Positions 27,805 to 35,612 are shown, numbered from the stretch's first letter. The stretch: 35,739 nucleotides of DNA from Acidimicrobiia bacterium (GCA_024281095.1 JAMXLJ010000050.1:1-35739); one strand, 5' to 3'. A program made the numbers and translations. The notes: a model not told the origin generated them from the letters alone.

Positions 27805-29283
27805 GTGAACCCCCACATCGACTACCACGCGCTCGCGCCGGAGATCGTCCTCTCCGCGACGATCGTCGTGGTGCTGGTCGCGGACCTCTTGTTCCCCGAC
27901 CGTGACCGTTGGCAGACGTCGCGCATCGCGACGATCGGCGTGCTGGGTGCGCTGATCCCGGTGCTGACGCTGGCCGCCGACGGCACCGACCGCTCGATGT
28001 TCGGGGGCGCCTACGTCGTCGACAACTACGCGCTCGTCTTCAAGGGCTTGTTCCTCGTCGCGACGTACGTCACCATCCTGTTGTCGTCGGACTACATCGC
28101 CGAGGGTGACTACTACCAGGGCGAGTTCTGGTTCCTGCTGCTGACGTCGGTGCTCGGCATGGTCGCGATGGCGTCGGCGCGTGACCTCATCTCGATCTTC
28201 GTCGCGCTCGAGACGATCTCGGTCCCTACGTTCGTCCTCGCCGGGTGGCGCAAGCACGACACCCGCTCCAACGAGGCGTCGATCAAGTACTACCTCATCG
28301 GCGTGCTGTCGTCCGCGGTGATGCTCTACGGGATGTCACTCATCTACGGCGTCACCAACTCGACGTTGCTCACCGACATCAGCTCGAAGGCCGGAAACCT
28401 CACCGGTTCCATGGACAACTTGTTCATCGTCGCGGTGTTCCTCACCCTCGCCGGCTTCGCGTTCAAGGTCAGCGCGGTCCCGTTCCACTTCTGGGCACCC
28501 GACACGTACGAAGGCGCACCGACACCGGTCACCGCGTTCCTGTCGGTCGCCTCGAAGGCCGGCGGGTTCGTCGCGCTGCTGACGATCGTCTACGTCGGCT
28601 TCTACCCTTCCGGCCACTCGTGGCAGCCCGTCCTGTGGGGTCTCGCGGCCGCATCGATGACGATCGGCAACCTCACGGCGTTGCGCCAGACGAACATCAT
28701 CCGGATGCTGGCGTACTCGTCGATCGCTCAGGGTGGCTTCATCCTCGTGCCGTTCGCCGTGGCCGGCGACAGCGGTCCGGCCGCGAAGTCCGCGCTCGAG
28801 GCGGTCGTCATCTACCTCCTCATCTACGCGGCGATGAACCTGGGCGCGTTCGCGGTCGTGATCGCGGTGGCGCGGCGCACCCGCAGCGCGGAGATCCGCA
28901 CGTTCGCGGGCCTGGGTCAATGGTCGCCGGCGCTCGCGGTGCTCTTGTCGTTCTTCCTCTTCTCCCTCGCCGGCATCCCTCCCCTCGCGGGCTGGTTCGC
29001 CAAGTTCGTGATGTTCCGGGCAGTCCTGGACGCGCACACGAGCGCGGCCGCGGTCATCGGTGTGATCGCAGCCGTCAACTCGGTCATCGCGCTCTTCTAC
29101 TACGCCGGTGTCGCCAGGCAGATGTGGTTCCGCGAGCCCGCGATCGAGGATCGTCGACCGTTGCGCGTGCCGCCGGCCCTCAACGCCGCCATTGCCGTCT
29201 GCGCGGCGACGGTCCTCGTCATCGGCGTCTACCCGCAGCCGTTCGCCAAGCTGGGCGAGCTCGCGCGCATCGCGCGCTTCTAG
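27805..29283 (+). CDS. nuoN: NADH-quinone oxidoreductase-like subunit N (nuo2)
   Basis: ND2-family pump subunit, 492 aa, last gene of the second operon. The GTG at 27805 has GGAGG 9 nt upstream. The pump glutamate is in IFVALETISVPTFVLAGW and the lysine in FKVSAVPFHFWAPDTYEGAPTP. IRMLAYSSIAQGGFI replaces the more usual KR(L)LAYSSIAH motif, so the His seen in NuoN1 is Gln here. About fourteen helices are present. Only 21 bp separate the stop from the methyltransferase ATG, and no terminator lies between them, so that gene probably belongs to the same transcript. Confidence 0.95.
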   Translation: MNPHIDYHALAPEIVLSATIVVVLVADLLFPDRDRWQTSRIATIGVLGALIPVLTLAADGTDRSMFGGAYVVDNYALVFKGLFLVATYVTILLSSDYIAEGDYYQGEFWFLLLTSVLGMVAMASARDLISIFVALETISVPTFVLAGWRKHDTRSNEASIKYYLIGVLSSAVMLYGMSLIYGVTNSTLLTDISSKAGNLTGSMDNLFIVAVFLTLAGFAFKVSAVPFHFWAPDTYEGAPTPVTAFLSVASKAGGFVALLTIVYVGFYPSGHSWQPVLWGLAAASMTIGNLTALRQTNIIRMLAYSSIAQGGFILVPFAVAGDSGPAAKSALEAVVIYLLIYAAMNLGAFAVVIAVARRTRSAEIRTFAGLGQWSPALAVLLSFFLFSLAGIPPLAGWFAKFVMFRAVLDAHTSAAAVIGVIAAVNSVIALFYYAGVARQMWFREPAIEDRRPLRVPPALNAAIAVCAATVLVIGVYPQPFAKLGELARIARF

Positions 29284-29304
29284 CAACGCGCCGGCCTCGT
29301 GCCG

Positions 29305-30513
29305 ATGAGCCTGCGCGATCGCCTGGTCGAGCGGATCCACCGACAGGGCCCCATCCCGTTCGACGCCTTCGTCGACGCCGCGCTCTACGACCCGGCCGAC
29401 GGCTTCTTCGCGCGCGGGCGCGGTTCAGGCCGGGCCGGGCGCGACTTCGTCACGAGCCCCGAGGTGGGCCCGCTCTTCGGTGCGCTCGTCGCGCGAGCGA
29501 TCGACGACGCCTGGGACGCGTTGGATGGGCCCGATCCGTATCTCGTCGTCGAAGCGGGCGCGGGCAACGGCCGTCTCGCCCGCGAGATCCTGCGGGCTCA
29601 GCCGCGTTGCGCCCGCGCGCTCCGGCTCGTACTTGTCGAGCGCTCGCGCGTGTTGCGCGATGAGCAGCGCGACCGTCTTCCCGTGGAGCCGGTGGAGGAC
29701 GCGCTCGGCCCCGCGCTTCCCGGCGTTGCGGGCGACGCGCCCGTCCCGGTCCCCCGGATCGGGCCGATCGTCACCGCGCTCGACGAGCTTCCCGCGATCG
29801 TCACCGACGGCGTCGTCGTCGCCAACGAGTTGCTCGACAACCTGCCGTTGCGGCTCGTGGAGCGGACGCCGGACGGATGGGCCGAGATCCGCGTGGGTGT
29901 CGACCGTGCGGATGCGCTCGTCGAGGTCGCGGTTCCCGCATCGCGCGAGCTCGCGGTGGAGGCCGACGAGCTTGCCGGAGAGCTCCGCTTCGAGCCGGGG
30001 ACTCGCATCCCGCTGCCAACCGGCGCGGCCCAATGGCTGGCCGACTCATCACGCCTGCTGCGCCGCGGGTTCCTTGTCGTCGTCGACTACGCCGACGAGC
30101 TCGCGTCGATCGCGTCGCGCGAGCCGTCGGACTGGTTGCGGACCTACCGCTCGCATGCTCGCGGCATCGGCGCGCTCGACGTTCCCGGCGGGCAGGACAT
30201 CACCTACGACGTGCCGGTCGAGTACCTCCGCCTGGCGGCGAAGCGGGTCGGCCTCCGCCTCGTCTCCGAGACGACCCAGGCCGAATGGCTGGGGCGTCTC
30301 GGCATCCACGAGCTCGTCGCAGACGCGCGTCGGGAGTGGAGCGAACGCGCCCATGTCGGCGACCTCCACGCGGTGGCTGCACGCAGCCGGGTCGGCGAGG
30401 CGGAGGCGCTGACCGACCCGGCCGGGTTGGGCGCGCACCGTGTGTTCGTGTTCGCGAAGGGTCTACGGCTCCGGGCGTCGCTGCCGGCTCCCGCTCCAGA
30501 GCACGGCGGGTAG
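29305..30513 (+). CDS. SAM-dependent methyltransferase, MidA/NDUFAF7 family
   Basis: Class I methyltransferase of the family (formerly DUF185) whose mitochondrial member NDUFAF7 symmetrically dimethylates Arg85 of the complex I 49-kDa subunit. The 402-aa protein (ATG at 29305; a GTG six bases earlier is possible, and neither has a clear ribosome-binding site) shows the N-terminal LYDPADGFF element and GRDFVTSPEVGPLFG (about 45-59). It also has the SAM-binding EAGAGNG (83-89), VANELLDNLP (about 172-181) and a VVVDYAD strand. It starts 21 bp after nuoN2 and, I infer, acts on NuoD2, which keeps the target arginine that NuoD1 lacks. Methylation of another protein cannot be excluded. acs follows after 39 bp. 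Confidence 0.88.
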   Translation: MSLRDRLVERIHRQGPIPFDAFVDAALYDPADGFFARGRGSGRAGRDFVTSPEVGPLFGALVARAIDDAWDALDGPDPYLVVEAGAGNGRLAREILRAQPRCARALRLVLVERSRVLRDEQRDRLPVEPVEDALGPALPGVAGDAPVPVPRIGPIVTALDELPAIVTDGVVVANELLDNLPLRLVERTPDGWAEIRVGVDRADALVEVAVPASRELAVEADELAGELRFEPGTRIPLPTGAAQWLADSSRLLRRGFLVVVDYADELASIASREPSDWLRTYRSHARGIGALDVPGGQDITYDVPVEYLRLAAKRVGLRLVSETTQAEWLGRLGIHELVADARREWSERAHVGDLHAVAARSRVGEAEALTDPAGLGAHRVFVFAKGLRLRASLPAPAPEHGG

Positions 30514-30516
30514 CCT
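30511..30516 (+). promoter_or_regulatory. Possible -10 element of acs
   Basis: TAGCCT, in a CGGGTAGCCT context identical to that upstream of nuoA1, overlaps the stop codon of the methyltransferase gene and lies 36 bp before the acs ATG. No convincing -35 was found, so acs may instead be read from upstream. Confidence 0.3.
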
Positions 30517-30552
30517 CGTCGAGCACGACATCGCGGCTCAGGGGGAGATCGA

Positions 30553-32514
30553 ATGTCCGACGCGACGATTGAGGCACTGCTCGCGGAAGGCCGCACGTTC
30601 CCTCCGCCGGAACATTTCAAGAAGCAGGCGCTCATCGTCGGCAGCGAGATCTACGAGGAGGCGGATCGCGACGCCGAGGGCTTCTGGGCCCGGCAGGCCG
30701 CCGATCTCCTCGACTGGTCCGAAGACTGGCACACGATCCTCGAATGGGACCTGCCCTTCGCGAAGTGGTTCGTGGGCGGGAAGCTCAACGTTGCGCACAA
30801 CTGTCTCGACCGTCATGTCGCCGCCGGCCGCGGCGATCGCGTGGCGTATCTGTGGGAGGGCGAGCCGGGAGACACCCGCACGATCACGTACGCGGAGTTG
30901 CTCGACGAGGTGTGCCGCGCCGCGAACGCGTTGGTGTCGCTCGGTGTGCGCAAGGGGGACCGCGTCAACATCTACATGGGCATGGTTCCCGAACTTCCCG
31001 TCGCGATGCTCGCCTGCGCGCGTATCGGTGCCGCGCACTCGGTCGTCTTCGGCGGGTTCTCCTCCGACGCGCTGCGCGATCGCATCAACGACGCCGAAGC
31101 GAAGCTCCTCATCACGGCGGACGGCGCGTGGCGGCGGGGTCAGGTCGTCCCGCTGAAGCAGAGCGCCGACGAGGCGATGGCGCAGTCACCGTCGATCGAG
31201 CACTGCCTCGTGCTGCGGCGCACCGGCCAGGACGTGCCCATGGAGAGGGGCCGCGACGTGTGGTGGCACGACGTCGTGCCGCAACAGCCCACCGAGGCGC
31301 CCGCGGAGCCGATGGACTCCGAGCAGCTGCTCTACCTGCTCTACACGAGCGGCACGACGGCCAAGCCCAAGGGGATCATGCACACCACGGGCGGCTACCT
31401 CACGCAGGTCGCGTTCACGCACAAGTACGTCTTCGACCTGCATCCCGAGACCGATGTCTACTGGTGCGCGGCCGACGTCGGCTGGGTCACGGGTCACTCC
31501 TACATCGTGTACGGCCCCCTGGCCAACGGCGCGACGAGCGTGATGTACGAAGGCACGCCCGACTTCCCCGACAAGGATCGTTTCTGGTCGATCGTCGAGA
31601 AGTACAAGGTCTCGATCCTCTACACCGCGCCCACCGCGATCCGCACGTTCATGAAGTGGGGTCCCGACTATCCGCGCAAGCACGACCTGTCGTCCCTGCG
31701 CCTGCTCGGCACCGTGGGCGAGCCGATCAACCCCGAGGCGTGGGTCTGGTACTGGGAGCACATCGGCGGTGAGCGCTGCCCCGTCGTCGACACGTGGTGG
31801 CAGACCGAGACCGGCGCCATCATGATCAGCCCGCTGCCCGGCGCGACCACGCTCAAACCCGGAAGCGCGACGTTCCCTCTGCCGGGCATCGGCGCCGACA
31901 TCGTCGACGACGTCGGCAACAGCGTCCCCATCCCGGGGGGCGGCAACCTCGTGTTGACCCGTCCGTGGCCGTCGATGTTGCGCGGGATCTGGGGTGATCC
32001 GGAGCGCTACCGCGACACCTACTGGGGACGGTTCGACGGCAAGTACTTCGCGGGCGACGGCGCGAAGCGCGACGACGAGGGCTACTTCTGGCTCCTGGGC
32101 CGCATCGACGACGTGATGAACATCAGTGGCCACCGCATCTCGACCACCGAGGTCGAATCCGCGCTCGTCGACCATTCGGCGGTCGCCGAAGCGGCGGTGG
32201 TCGGCCGCGCCGACGCGACCACCGGGCAGGCGATCGGCGCGTTCGTCATCCTGCGCGCGGGATTCGAGCCCGACGACGGCCTCGCCGGCGAGCTGCGCGA
32301 CCACGTGTCCAAGGTGATCGGCCCGATCGCGCGTCCGAAGACGATCCTGTTCACCGAGGAGCTGCCGAAGACCCGCTCCGGCAAGATCATGCGGCGGCTG
32401 TTGCGCAACGTCGCCGAGGACGAGGTCCTCGGCGACACGACGACCCTCGCCGACCCGTCGGTCGTCGACGGGATCAAGGCCCGGTACCTCGCGCAGCAAC
32501 CGGCCGAGGAGTAG
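30553..32514 (+). CDS. acs: Acetyl-CoA synthetase (AMP-forming)
   Basis: Activates acetate to acetyl-CoA through an acetyl-AMP intermediate. The 653-aa protein is family length, with a GGGGGAG ribosome-binding site 5 nt before the ATG. The phosphate-binding loop is [11 protein letters not shown] (264-274). DTWWQTETG follows, where Trp416 corresponds to the tryptophan that restricts the pocket to acetate in the Salmonella enzyme. The hinge and C-terminal signature [17 protein letters not shown] and the catalytic Lys611 in [10 protein letters not shown] are present; that lysine is the usual acetylation switch site. Other short-chain acyl-CoA synthetases are less likely given Trp416. The HAD-like gene starts directly after the stop codon. 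Confidence 0.95.
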   Translation: MSDATIEALLAEGRTFPPPEHFKKQALIVGSEIYEEADRDAEGFWARQAADLLDWSEDWHTILEWDLPFAKWFVGGKLNVAHNCLDRHVAAGRGDRVAYLWEGEPGDTRTITYAELLDEVCRAANALVSLGVRKGDRVNIYMGMVPELPVAMLACARIGAAHSVVFGGFSSDALRDRINDAEAKLLITADGAWRRGQVVPLKQSADEAMAQSPSIEHCLVLRRTGQDVPMERGRDVWWHDVVPQQPTEAPAEPMDSEQLLYLLYTSGTTAKPKGIMHTTGGYLTQVAFTHKYVFDLHPETDVYWCAADVGWVTGHSYIVYGPLANGATSVMYEGTPDFPDKDRFWSIVEKYKVSILYTAPTAIRTFMKWGPDYPRKHDLSSLRLLGTVGEPINPEAWVWYWEHIGGERCPVVDTWWQTETGAIMISPLPGATTLKPGSATFPLPGIGADIVDDVGNSVPIPGGGNLVLTRPWPSMLRGIWGDPERYRDTYWGRFDGKYFAGDGAKRDDEGYFWLLGRIDDVMNISGHRISTTEVESALVDHSAVAEAAVVGRADATTGQAIGAFVILRAGFEPDDGLAGELRDHVSKVIGPIARPKTILFTEELPKTRSGKIMRRLLRNVAEDEVLGDTTTLADPSVVDGIKARYLAQQPAEE

Positions 32515-33018
32515 GTGGAACAGTCGTCCAAGTTCTTCCCGCCCGAGCACTGGACGTGGCACGAGGGACCGGTCGCTCCCGGTCCGGCCGTGATCGTCGA
32601 CCTCGACGGGGTCCTGTCCGACGCGGCCGCGCGCCAGCACTACCTCGAGGCGCCCCGGCGTGACTGGCGGTCGTTCTTCGACGCCTGCGGCGAGGATCCC
32701 GTCATCGAGGAGGTGAAGGTCCTCCTCGATCTCCTCGACCGCGACATTCGTGTCGTGTTGCTCACTGCCCGCCCCCAGCGTGTGCATCACCTCACCGAGG
32801 CGTGGCTGCACCGCTACCGGATCCGATGGGACCTGCTGCTGATGCGGCCGTGGGGCGACTACGACCTCGCCCGCGAGTTCAAGCAGGCGTCGGTGCGCGA
32901 TCTCAGGGCGTACGGCTTCGACCTTCGCCTGGCCATCGAGGACGATCGGCGCAACGTGGAGATGTTCCGCCACGAGCGCGTTCCGGGCCTCTACATCCAT
33001 TCGGGCTATTACGACTAG
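32515..33018 (+). CDS. HAD-like phosphatase domain protein (polynucleotide-kinase phosphatase-like)
   Basis: A 167-aa protein starting at a GTG directly after the acs stop, so probably cotranscribed with acs. It carries the HAD motifs in order: VDLDGVLSD (motif I, Asp29 nucleophile and Asp31), LLTARP (motif II, Thr84), Lys123 as a candidate motif III lysine, and IEDDRRN (motif IV, Asp143 and Asp144). Size and spacing recall the 3'-phosphatase domain of T4-type polynucleotide kinase, but no kinase domain is attached. The substrate cannot be told from sequence; a nucleotide or small phosphate ester is plausible. No link to acetate metabolism is evident beyond position. Confidence 0.8.
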   Translation: MEQSSKFFPPEHWTWHEGPVAPGPAVIVDLDGVLSDAAARQHYLEAPRRDWRSFFDACGEDPVIEEVKVLLDLLDRDIRVVLLTARPQRVHHLTEAWLHRYRIRWDLLLMRPWGDYDLAREFKQASVRDLRAYGFDLRLAIEDDRRNVEMFRHERVPGLYIHSGYYD

Positions 33019-33071
33019 TTCTCGGAGCGGACCCGGGCCGGGTGAGGCTTCAGGAAATCCTCATGTGACGC

Positions 33072-33104
33072 GGGAACGGTTCGCCAGGTCCTACCGTTGG
33101 TAGG
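33072..33104 (+). promoter_or_regulatory. ECF-sigma-type promoter of htpX with overlapping inverted repeat
   Basis: GGGAAC (33072-33077) is followed after 17 nt by CGTT (33095-33098), the layout of extracytoplasmic-function sigma promoters of the SigE/SigH type in actinobacteria. Transcription would start near 33105, leaving a leader of under 20 nt that still contains a TAGGTGA ribosome-binding site. CCTACC and GGTAGG (33090-33095 and 33099-33104) form a 6-3-6 inverted repeat over the -10. Confidence 0.55.
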
Positions 33105-33121
33105 GGGTAGGTGATGCAGCC

Positions 33122-33967
33122 ATGACGAATACCTTCAAGACCTTCGTGCTCCTCGCCCTGCTCGGCGGGATCATCCTCGGCATCGGATCGCTGTTCGGGC
33201 AGAGCGGCCTCGTGATCGCGCTGGTGATCGCGCTGCTGCTCGTGGGCGGGTCGTACTGGTTCAGCGACAAGATGGCGGTCGCGGCGGCCGGCGCGAAGCC
33301 GGTGAGCGAACAAGAGGCGCCCCGCCTCTACGCCATCGTCCGTGAGCTTGCGGCACGCGACAACGTACCGATGCCGCGCATCTACCTCTCGCCGGCGGCC
33401 CAGCCGAACGCCTTTGCCACGGGCCGCAACCCACAGCACGCGGTGGTCGCGGTCACCGCAGGCCTGATGCAGGCCCTCAACGACGACGAGATCCGTGGGG
33501 TCCTCGCCCACGAGATGAGCCACGTGAAGAACCGCGACATCCTCATCGGGTCGGTCGCGGCCGGTCTCGCGATGATGATCACGTTCGCGGCCCGGATGGC
33601 GATGTGGGGAGCGATCTTCACCGGTGGGTCCCGCGACAACGAGGGCGGCAACATCTTCGGGATCCTCGCGATGGCGATCCTCGCCCCGATCGCGGCGGTC
33701 CTCCTCCAGATGGCGCTCTCCCGGTCACGCGAGTACCAGGCCGATGCGTCGGGTGCGCACCTGATCGGCACGGGCGAGCCGCTGGCCCGAGCGCTCGAGA
33801 AGATCGAGGCCTACGCCAAGCAGATCCCCATGGACGTCAACCCTGCGCAGGCGACGGCGTACATCATCAACCCCCTCACCGGGCGCAAGGTGAGCTTCGC
33901 CAACCTGTTCAGTACGCACCCGCCCACGGCCGATCGGATCGCCCGGTTGCGCTCGGGCCGCTACTGA
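33122..33967 (+). CDS. htpX: Membrane zinc metalloprotease HtpX
   Basis: M48-family protease that degrades misfolded or damaged membrane proteins with its active site on the cytoplasmic side. The 281-aa protein has two N-terminal helices (about 8-26 and 29-46) and two more after the active site (about 142-165 and 178-199). The zinc motif HEMSH gives His130 and His134 with catalytic Glu131; Glu204 in SRSREYQAD is the third ligand. FSTHPPTADRI near the C-terminus is also conserved. It is flanked by a stress-type promoter upstream and by hairpins downstream, so it appears to be a single-gene unit. A role in quality control of the adjacent large membrane complexes is speculation. Confidence 0.95.
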   Translation: MTNTFKTFVLLALLGGIILGIGSLFGQSGLVIALVIALLLVGGSYWFSDKMAVAAAGAKPVSEQEAPRLYAIVRELAARDNVPMPRIYLSPAAQPNAFATGRNPQHAVVAVTAGLMQALNDDEIRGVLAHEMSHVKNRDILIGSVAAGLAMMITFAARMAMWGAIFTGGSRDNEGGNIFGILAMAILAPIAAVLLQMALSRSREYQADASGAHLIGTGEPLARALEKIEAYAKQIPMDVNPAQATAYIINPLTGRKVSFANLFSTHPPTADRIARLRSGRY

Positions 33968-33976
33968 TTCCAGATC

Positions 33977-33995
33977 TCCGGATCCCCCCTCCGGA
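33977..33995. terminator. Small hairpin after htpX
   Basis: TCCGGA at 33977-33982 pairs with TCCGGA at 33990-33995 around a 7-nt loop, starting 10 bp after the htpX stop. It is short and lacks a T-run; it may contribute to termination with the stronger hairpin just downstream. Confidence 0.35.
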
Positions 33996-34001
33996 ACCCG
34001 C

Positions 34002-34032
34002 ACACGGCCGGTCCGCTACGGGCCGGCCGTGT
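34002..34032. terminator. Bidirectional terminator-like hairpin between htpX and yajQ
   Basis: ACACGGCCGG (34002-34011) and CCGGCCGTGT (34023-34032) form a perfect 10-bp GC-rich stem with an 11-nt loop between two convergent genes. There is no T-run on either side, as is common for actinobacterial terminators. Confidence 0.65.
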
Positions 34033-34049
34033 CGCGCGGGCGTCTCGTC

Positions 34050-34538
34050 TCAGTCGCGGAAGTTCGTGAACTGGAGCGGAATGCCGAAGTCGTGCTCACG
34101 CATCGCCTGGATCGCGGCCTGCAGGTCGTCACGCTTCTTCCCGCTCACCCGCAGCTGATCGCCCTGCACCTGGTGCTGTACGCCCTTGAGGCCGAGGCCC
34201 TTCAGGAACTTGCCGATCTCGCGGGCTTTCTCGTCGTTGATCCCGACCGTCAGCGTGGCGCGCTGGCGTACCGTGCCCTTGGCCGCTTCCTCCACCTTTC
34301 CGTACGACAGCACTTTGAGCGACACCTTCCGCCGCACGAGCTTTTCCTCGAGCACCTGCGTGAGGGCCTTGAGACGCTGCTCGGTGTCGGTGTGGAGGTC
34401 GATCTCCTTGTCGGACAGATCGATGGAGCTGTCGGTTCCCTTGAAATCGAAGCGGGTGTTGATCTCCCGGCTCGCCTGATCGACCGCGTTGCGGATCTCC
34501 TGCTGGTCGACCTCGGAGACGACGTCGAAGGTCGGCAT
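34050..34538 (-). CDS. yajQ: YajQ family nucleotide-binding protein
   Basis: Soluble 162-aa protein of the YajQ family, whose members bind nucleotides (cyclic di-GMP in Xanthomonas) and have been linked to gene regulation. The whole length matches: MPTFDVVSEVDQQEIRNAVDQ at the start, RFDFKGTDSSI near 30-39, KALTQVLEEKLVRR near 57-70 and a C-terminal DFGIPLQFTNFRD. The family has two RRM-like domains and no catalytic residues. GAGGTG lies 4 nt before the ATG. It converges with htpX and is divergent from tRNA-Tyr. Whether this actinobacterial member binds cyclic di-GMP is not known. Confidence 0.95.
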   Translation of the reverse strand: MPTFDVVSEVDQQEIRNAVDQASREINTRFDFKGTDSSIDLSDKEIDLHTDTEQRLKALTQVLEEKLVRRKVSLKVLSYGKVEEAAKGTVRQRATLTVGINDEKAREIGKFLKGLGLKGVQHQVQGDQLRVSGKKRDDLQAAIQAMREHDFGIPLQFTNFRD

Positions 34539-34599
34539 GGCGCACCTCGTGGGGATGTGAGGGCCGGCGAGCAGTGTGCCCGTCGACAGAGCGGACGGC

Positions 34600-34605
34600 T
34601 AGATT
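34600..34605 (+). promoter_or_regulatory. Possible -10 element of tRNA-Tyr
   Basis: TAGATT lies 11 bp before the first base of tRNA-Tyr. A TCGACA hexamer upstream would resemble a -35 but is only 11 bp away, too close, so only the -10 is supported. Confidence 0.35.
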
Positions 34606-34616
34606 ACGAGGCTCCC

Positions 34617-34697
34617 GGGTCGGTACCCGAGTGGCCAAAGGGGGCGGTCTGTAAAACCGCTGCGCAAGCTACGATGGTTCGAATCCATCCCGGCCCA
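34617..34697 (+). tRNA. tRNA-Tyr (GTA)
   Basis: GGGTCGG (34617-34623) pairs with CCGGCCC (34690-34696), with one G-T pair, and A34697 is the discriminator. The anticodon arm is GCGGT-CTGTAAA-ACCGC, with anticodon GTA. A 12-nt variable arm marks a class II tRNA, and the T arm is GATGG-TTCGAAT-CCATC. All 81 nt are accounted for by the cloverleaf. CCA is not encoded. A strong hairpin with a short T-run follows, so it forms its own transcription unit. Confidence 0.97.
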
Positions 34698-34707
34698 CGC
34701 TACGACC

Positions 34708-34733
34708 CGGCCCGCCCAGACGGCGGGCCGTTT
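34708..34733 (+). terminator. Intrinsic terminator of tRNA-Tyr
   Basis: CGGCCCGCC (34708-34716) and GGCGGGCCG (34722-34730) form a perfect 9-bp stem with a 5-nt loop, followed by TTT. It lies 11 bp after the tRNA and also faces the end of the convergent acetyltransferase gene, so it may work in both directions. Confidence 0.75.
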
Positions 34734-34753
34734 CGCGTATGACGGCACTCGGG

Positions 34754-35284
34754 TCACAGCATGCGTTGCATCTCGACGACGTCGAGCCATCGTCCGAACT
34801 TGCGGCCGACCTCGCGCTCCACGCCGACCATCTCGAAACCGCAGCGCGCGTGCAGCCGGATCGACGCGCCGTTCGCGCCGACGATCCGGGCGATGAGGCA
34901 GTGGAAGCCGTGCACCGTCCCGAGCCGGACGAGCTCTTCCACGATGATGCGTCCGACGCCGCGACCGCGCCGGTCACGACGCACATAGACCGAGCTCTCC
35001 ACCGACGTGGCGTACGCAGGCCGGGGTCGGTAGGGCGACAGGGACCCGAATCCGACGACCTGGCCCTCCGAATCCACCGCGACCACGGCGGGGTGGGCAC
35101 CGGAGTGCTCGTCGATCCACTCCACCTGCTCGTCGACGGAGCGGGGCACGAGATCGAACACGTTGGTCGATTCGGCGACCTCGCGGTTGTAGATCGCGGC
35201 GATGGCGGCGGCATCGCCCCTGCGGGCGAGCCGCACGGTGAGGGCGACGCCGGCAAGGTCGCCGGTCGGCGTGCCCTCGGACAT
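34754..35284 (-). CDS. GNAT family N-acetyltransferase (phosphinothricin acetyltransferase-like)
   Basis: Transfers an acetyl group from acetyl-CoA to an amine. The 176-aa protein has the single GNAT fold, with the acetyl-CoA pyrophosphate loop RRGRGVGR at about 105-112. Features of the phosphinothricin/methionine-derivative acetyltransferase subgroup are visible: IYNREVAEST near 31-40, SVESSVYVRRDRRGRG near 94-109, SIRLHARCGF near 140, and EVGRKFGRWLDVVEMQ near the end. Members often act on methionine sulfoximine or related amino acid analogues; the true substrate is not determined. It sits alone on the minus strand between two tRNA units. Only a weak ribosome-binding site precedes the ATG. 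Confidence 0.88.
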   Translation of the reverse strand: MSEGTPTGDLAGVALTVRLARRGDAAAIAAIYNREVAESTNVFDLVPRSVDEQVEWIDEHSGAHPAVVAVDSEGQVVGFGSLSPYRPRPAYATSVESSVYVRRDRRGRGVGRIIVEELVRLGTVHGFHCLIARIVGANGASIRLHARCGFEMVGVEREVGRKFGRWLDVVEMQRML

Positions 35285-35330
35285 GCCCGCCGACGCTACT
35301 TCGCCAGGTCGATTCCGCTGCGGCGTCCCG

Positions 35331-35352
35331 CTCGTCGGGCCCGTCCGACGAG
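35331..35352. repeat. Perfect 8-6-8 inverted repeat upstream of tRNA-Thr
   Basis: CTCGTCGG (35331-35338) and CCGACGAG (35345-35352) flank GCCCGT. The repeat lies between the acetyltransferase start and the tRNA-Thr promoter, in a divergent spacer where no gene ends. It could be an operator, or an upstream structure controlling the tRNA-tuf unit; function unknown. Confidence 0.45.
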
Positions 35353-35370
35353 GGCTGTCGACTGCATTGC

Positions 35371-35376
35371 TATCCT
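35371..35376 (+). promoter_or_regulatory. Possible -10 element of the tRNA-Thr/tRNA-Met/tuf unit
   Basis: TATCCT lies 10 bp before tRNA-Thr, the right distance for a start a few bases upstream of the mature tRNA. No clear -35 was found at 16-18 bp. Confidence 0.4.
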
Positions 35377-35386
35377 GGGTCGTTCC

Positions 35387-35459
35387 GCCCCCTTAGCTCA
35401 GTCGGCAGAGCACTTCCATGGTAAGGAAGGGGTCTACGGTTCGAGTCCGTAAGGGGGCT
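35387..35459 (+). tRNA. tRNA-Thr (GGT)
   Basis: GCCCCCT (35387-35393) pairs with AGGGGGC (35452-35458), with T35459 as discriminator. The anticodon arm is CTTCC-ATGGTAA-GGAAG, with anticodon GGT, reading ACC and ACT. The T arm is TACGG-TTCGAGT-CCGTA. Length is 73 nt without CCA. tRNA-Met follows after 32 bp in the same direction with no terminator between. Confidence 0.97.
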
Positions 35460-35491
35460 CTGGTGCGTCCGCCACCGGCGAGCGCATCCGT

Positions 35492-35567
35492 GGCGGTGTA
35501 GCTCAGTTGGCAGAGCACGCGGCTCATAATCGCGGCGTCGCGGGTTCGAGTCCCGCCACCGCTACCA
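35492..35567 (+). tRNA. tRNA-Met (CAT), elongator
   Basis: GGCGGTG (35492-35498) pairs with CACCGCT (35557-35563), with a G-T pair at the end, then A and an encoded CCA. The anticodon arm CGCGG-CTCATAA-TCGCG gives CAT. The acceptor end differs from initiator tRNA, and position beside tRNA-Thr favours elongator Met; an Ile tRNA with modified CAT is less likely. Length is 76 nt with CCA. tuf starts 45 bp downstream. Confidence 0.93.
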
Positions 35568-35612
35568 GGTATCCGGATCACCACCAGGACAACACCACGA
35601 GGTCAGGAAGCA

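Noticed and set aside
18995-29283. Operon 2 as a recent duplication of operon 1
   Set aside because: Paralogues differ in length, start type, loop insertions and key residues, and no repeated DNA was seen between the two.
31186-33000. Minus-strand open frame of 604 codons antisense to acs and the HAD gene
   Set aside because: It mirrors the codon pattern of two well-supported genes and has no recognisable domain.
35492-35567. tRNA with CAT anticodon as initiator Met or Ile2
   Set aside because: The acceptor end GGCGGTG with a terminal G-T pair is unlike initiator tRNA, and its neighbours match the usual elongator Met position. Ile2 cannot be fully excluded without identity-element scoring.
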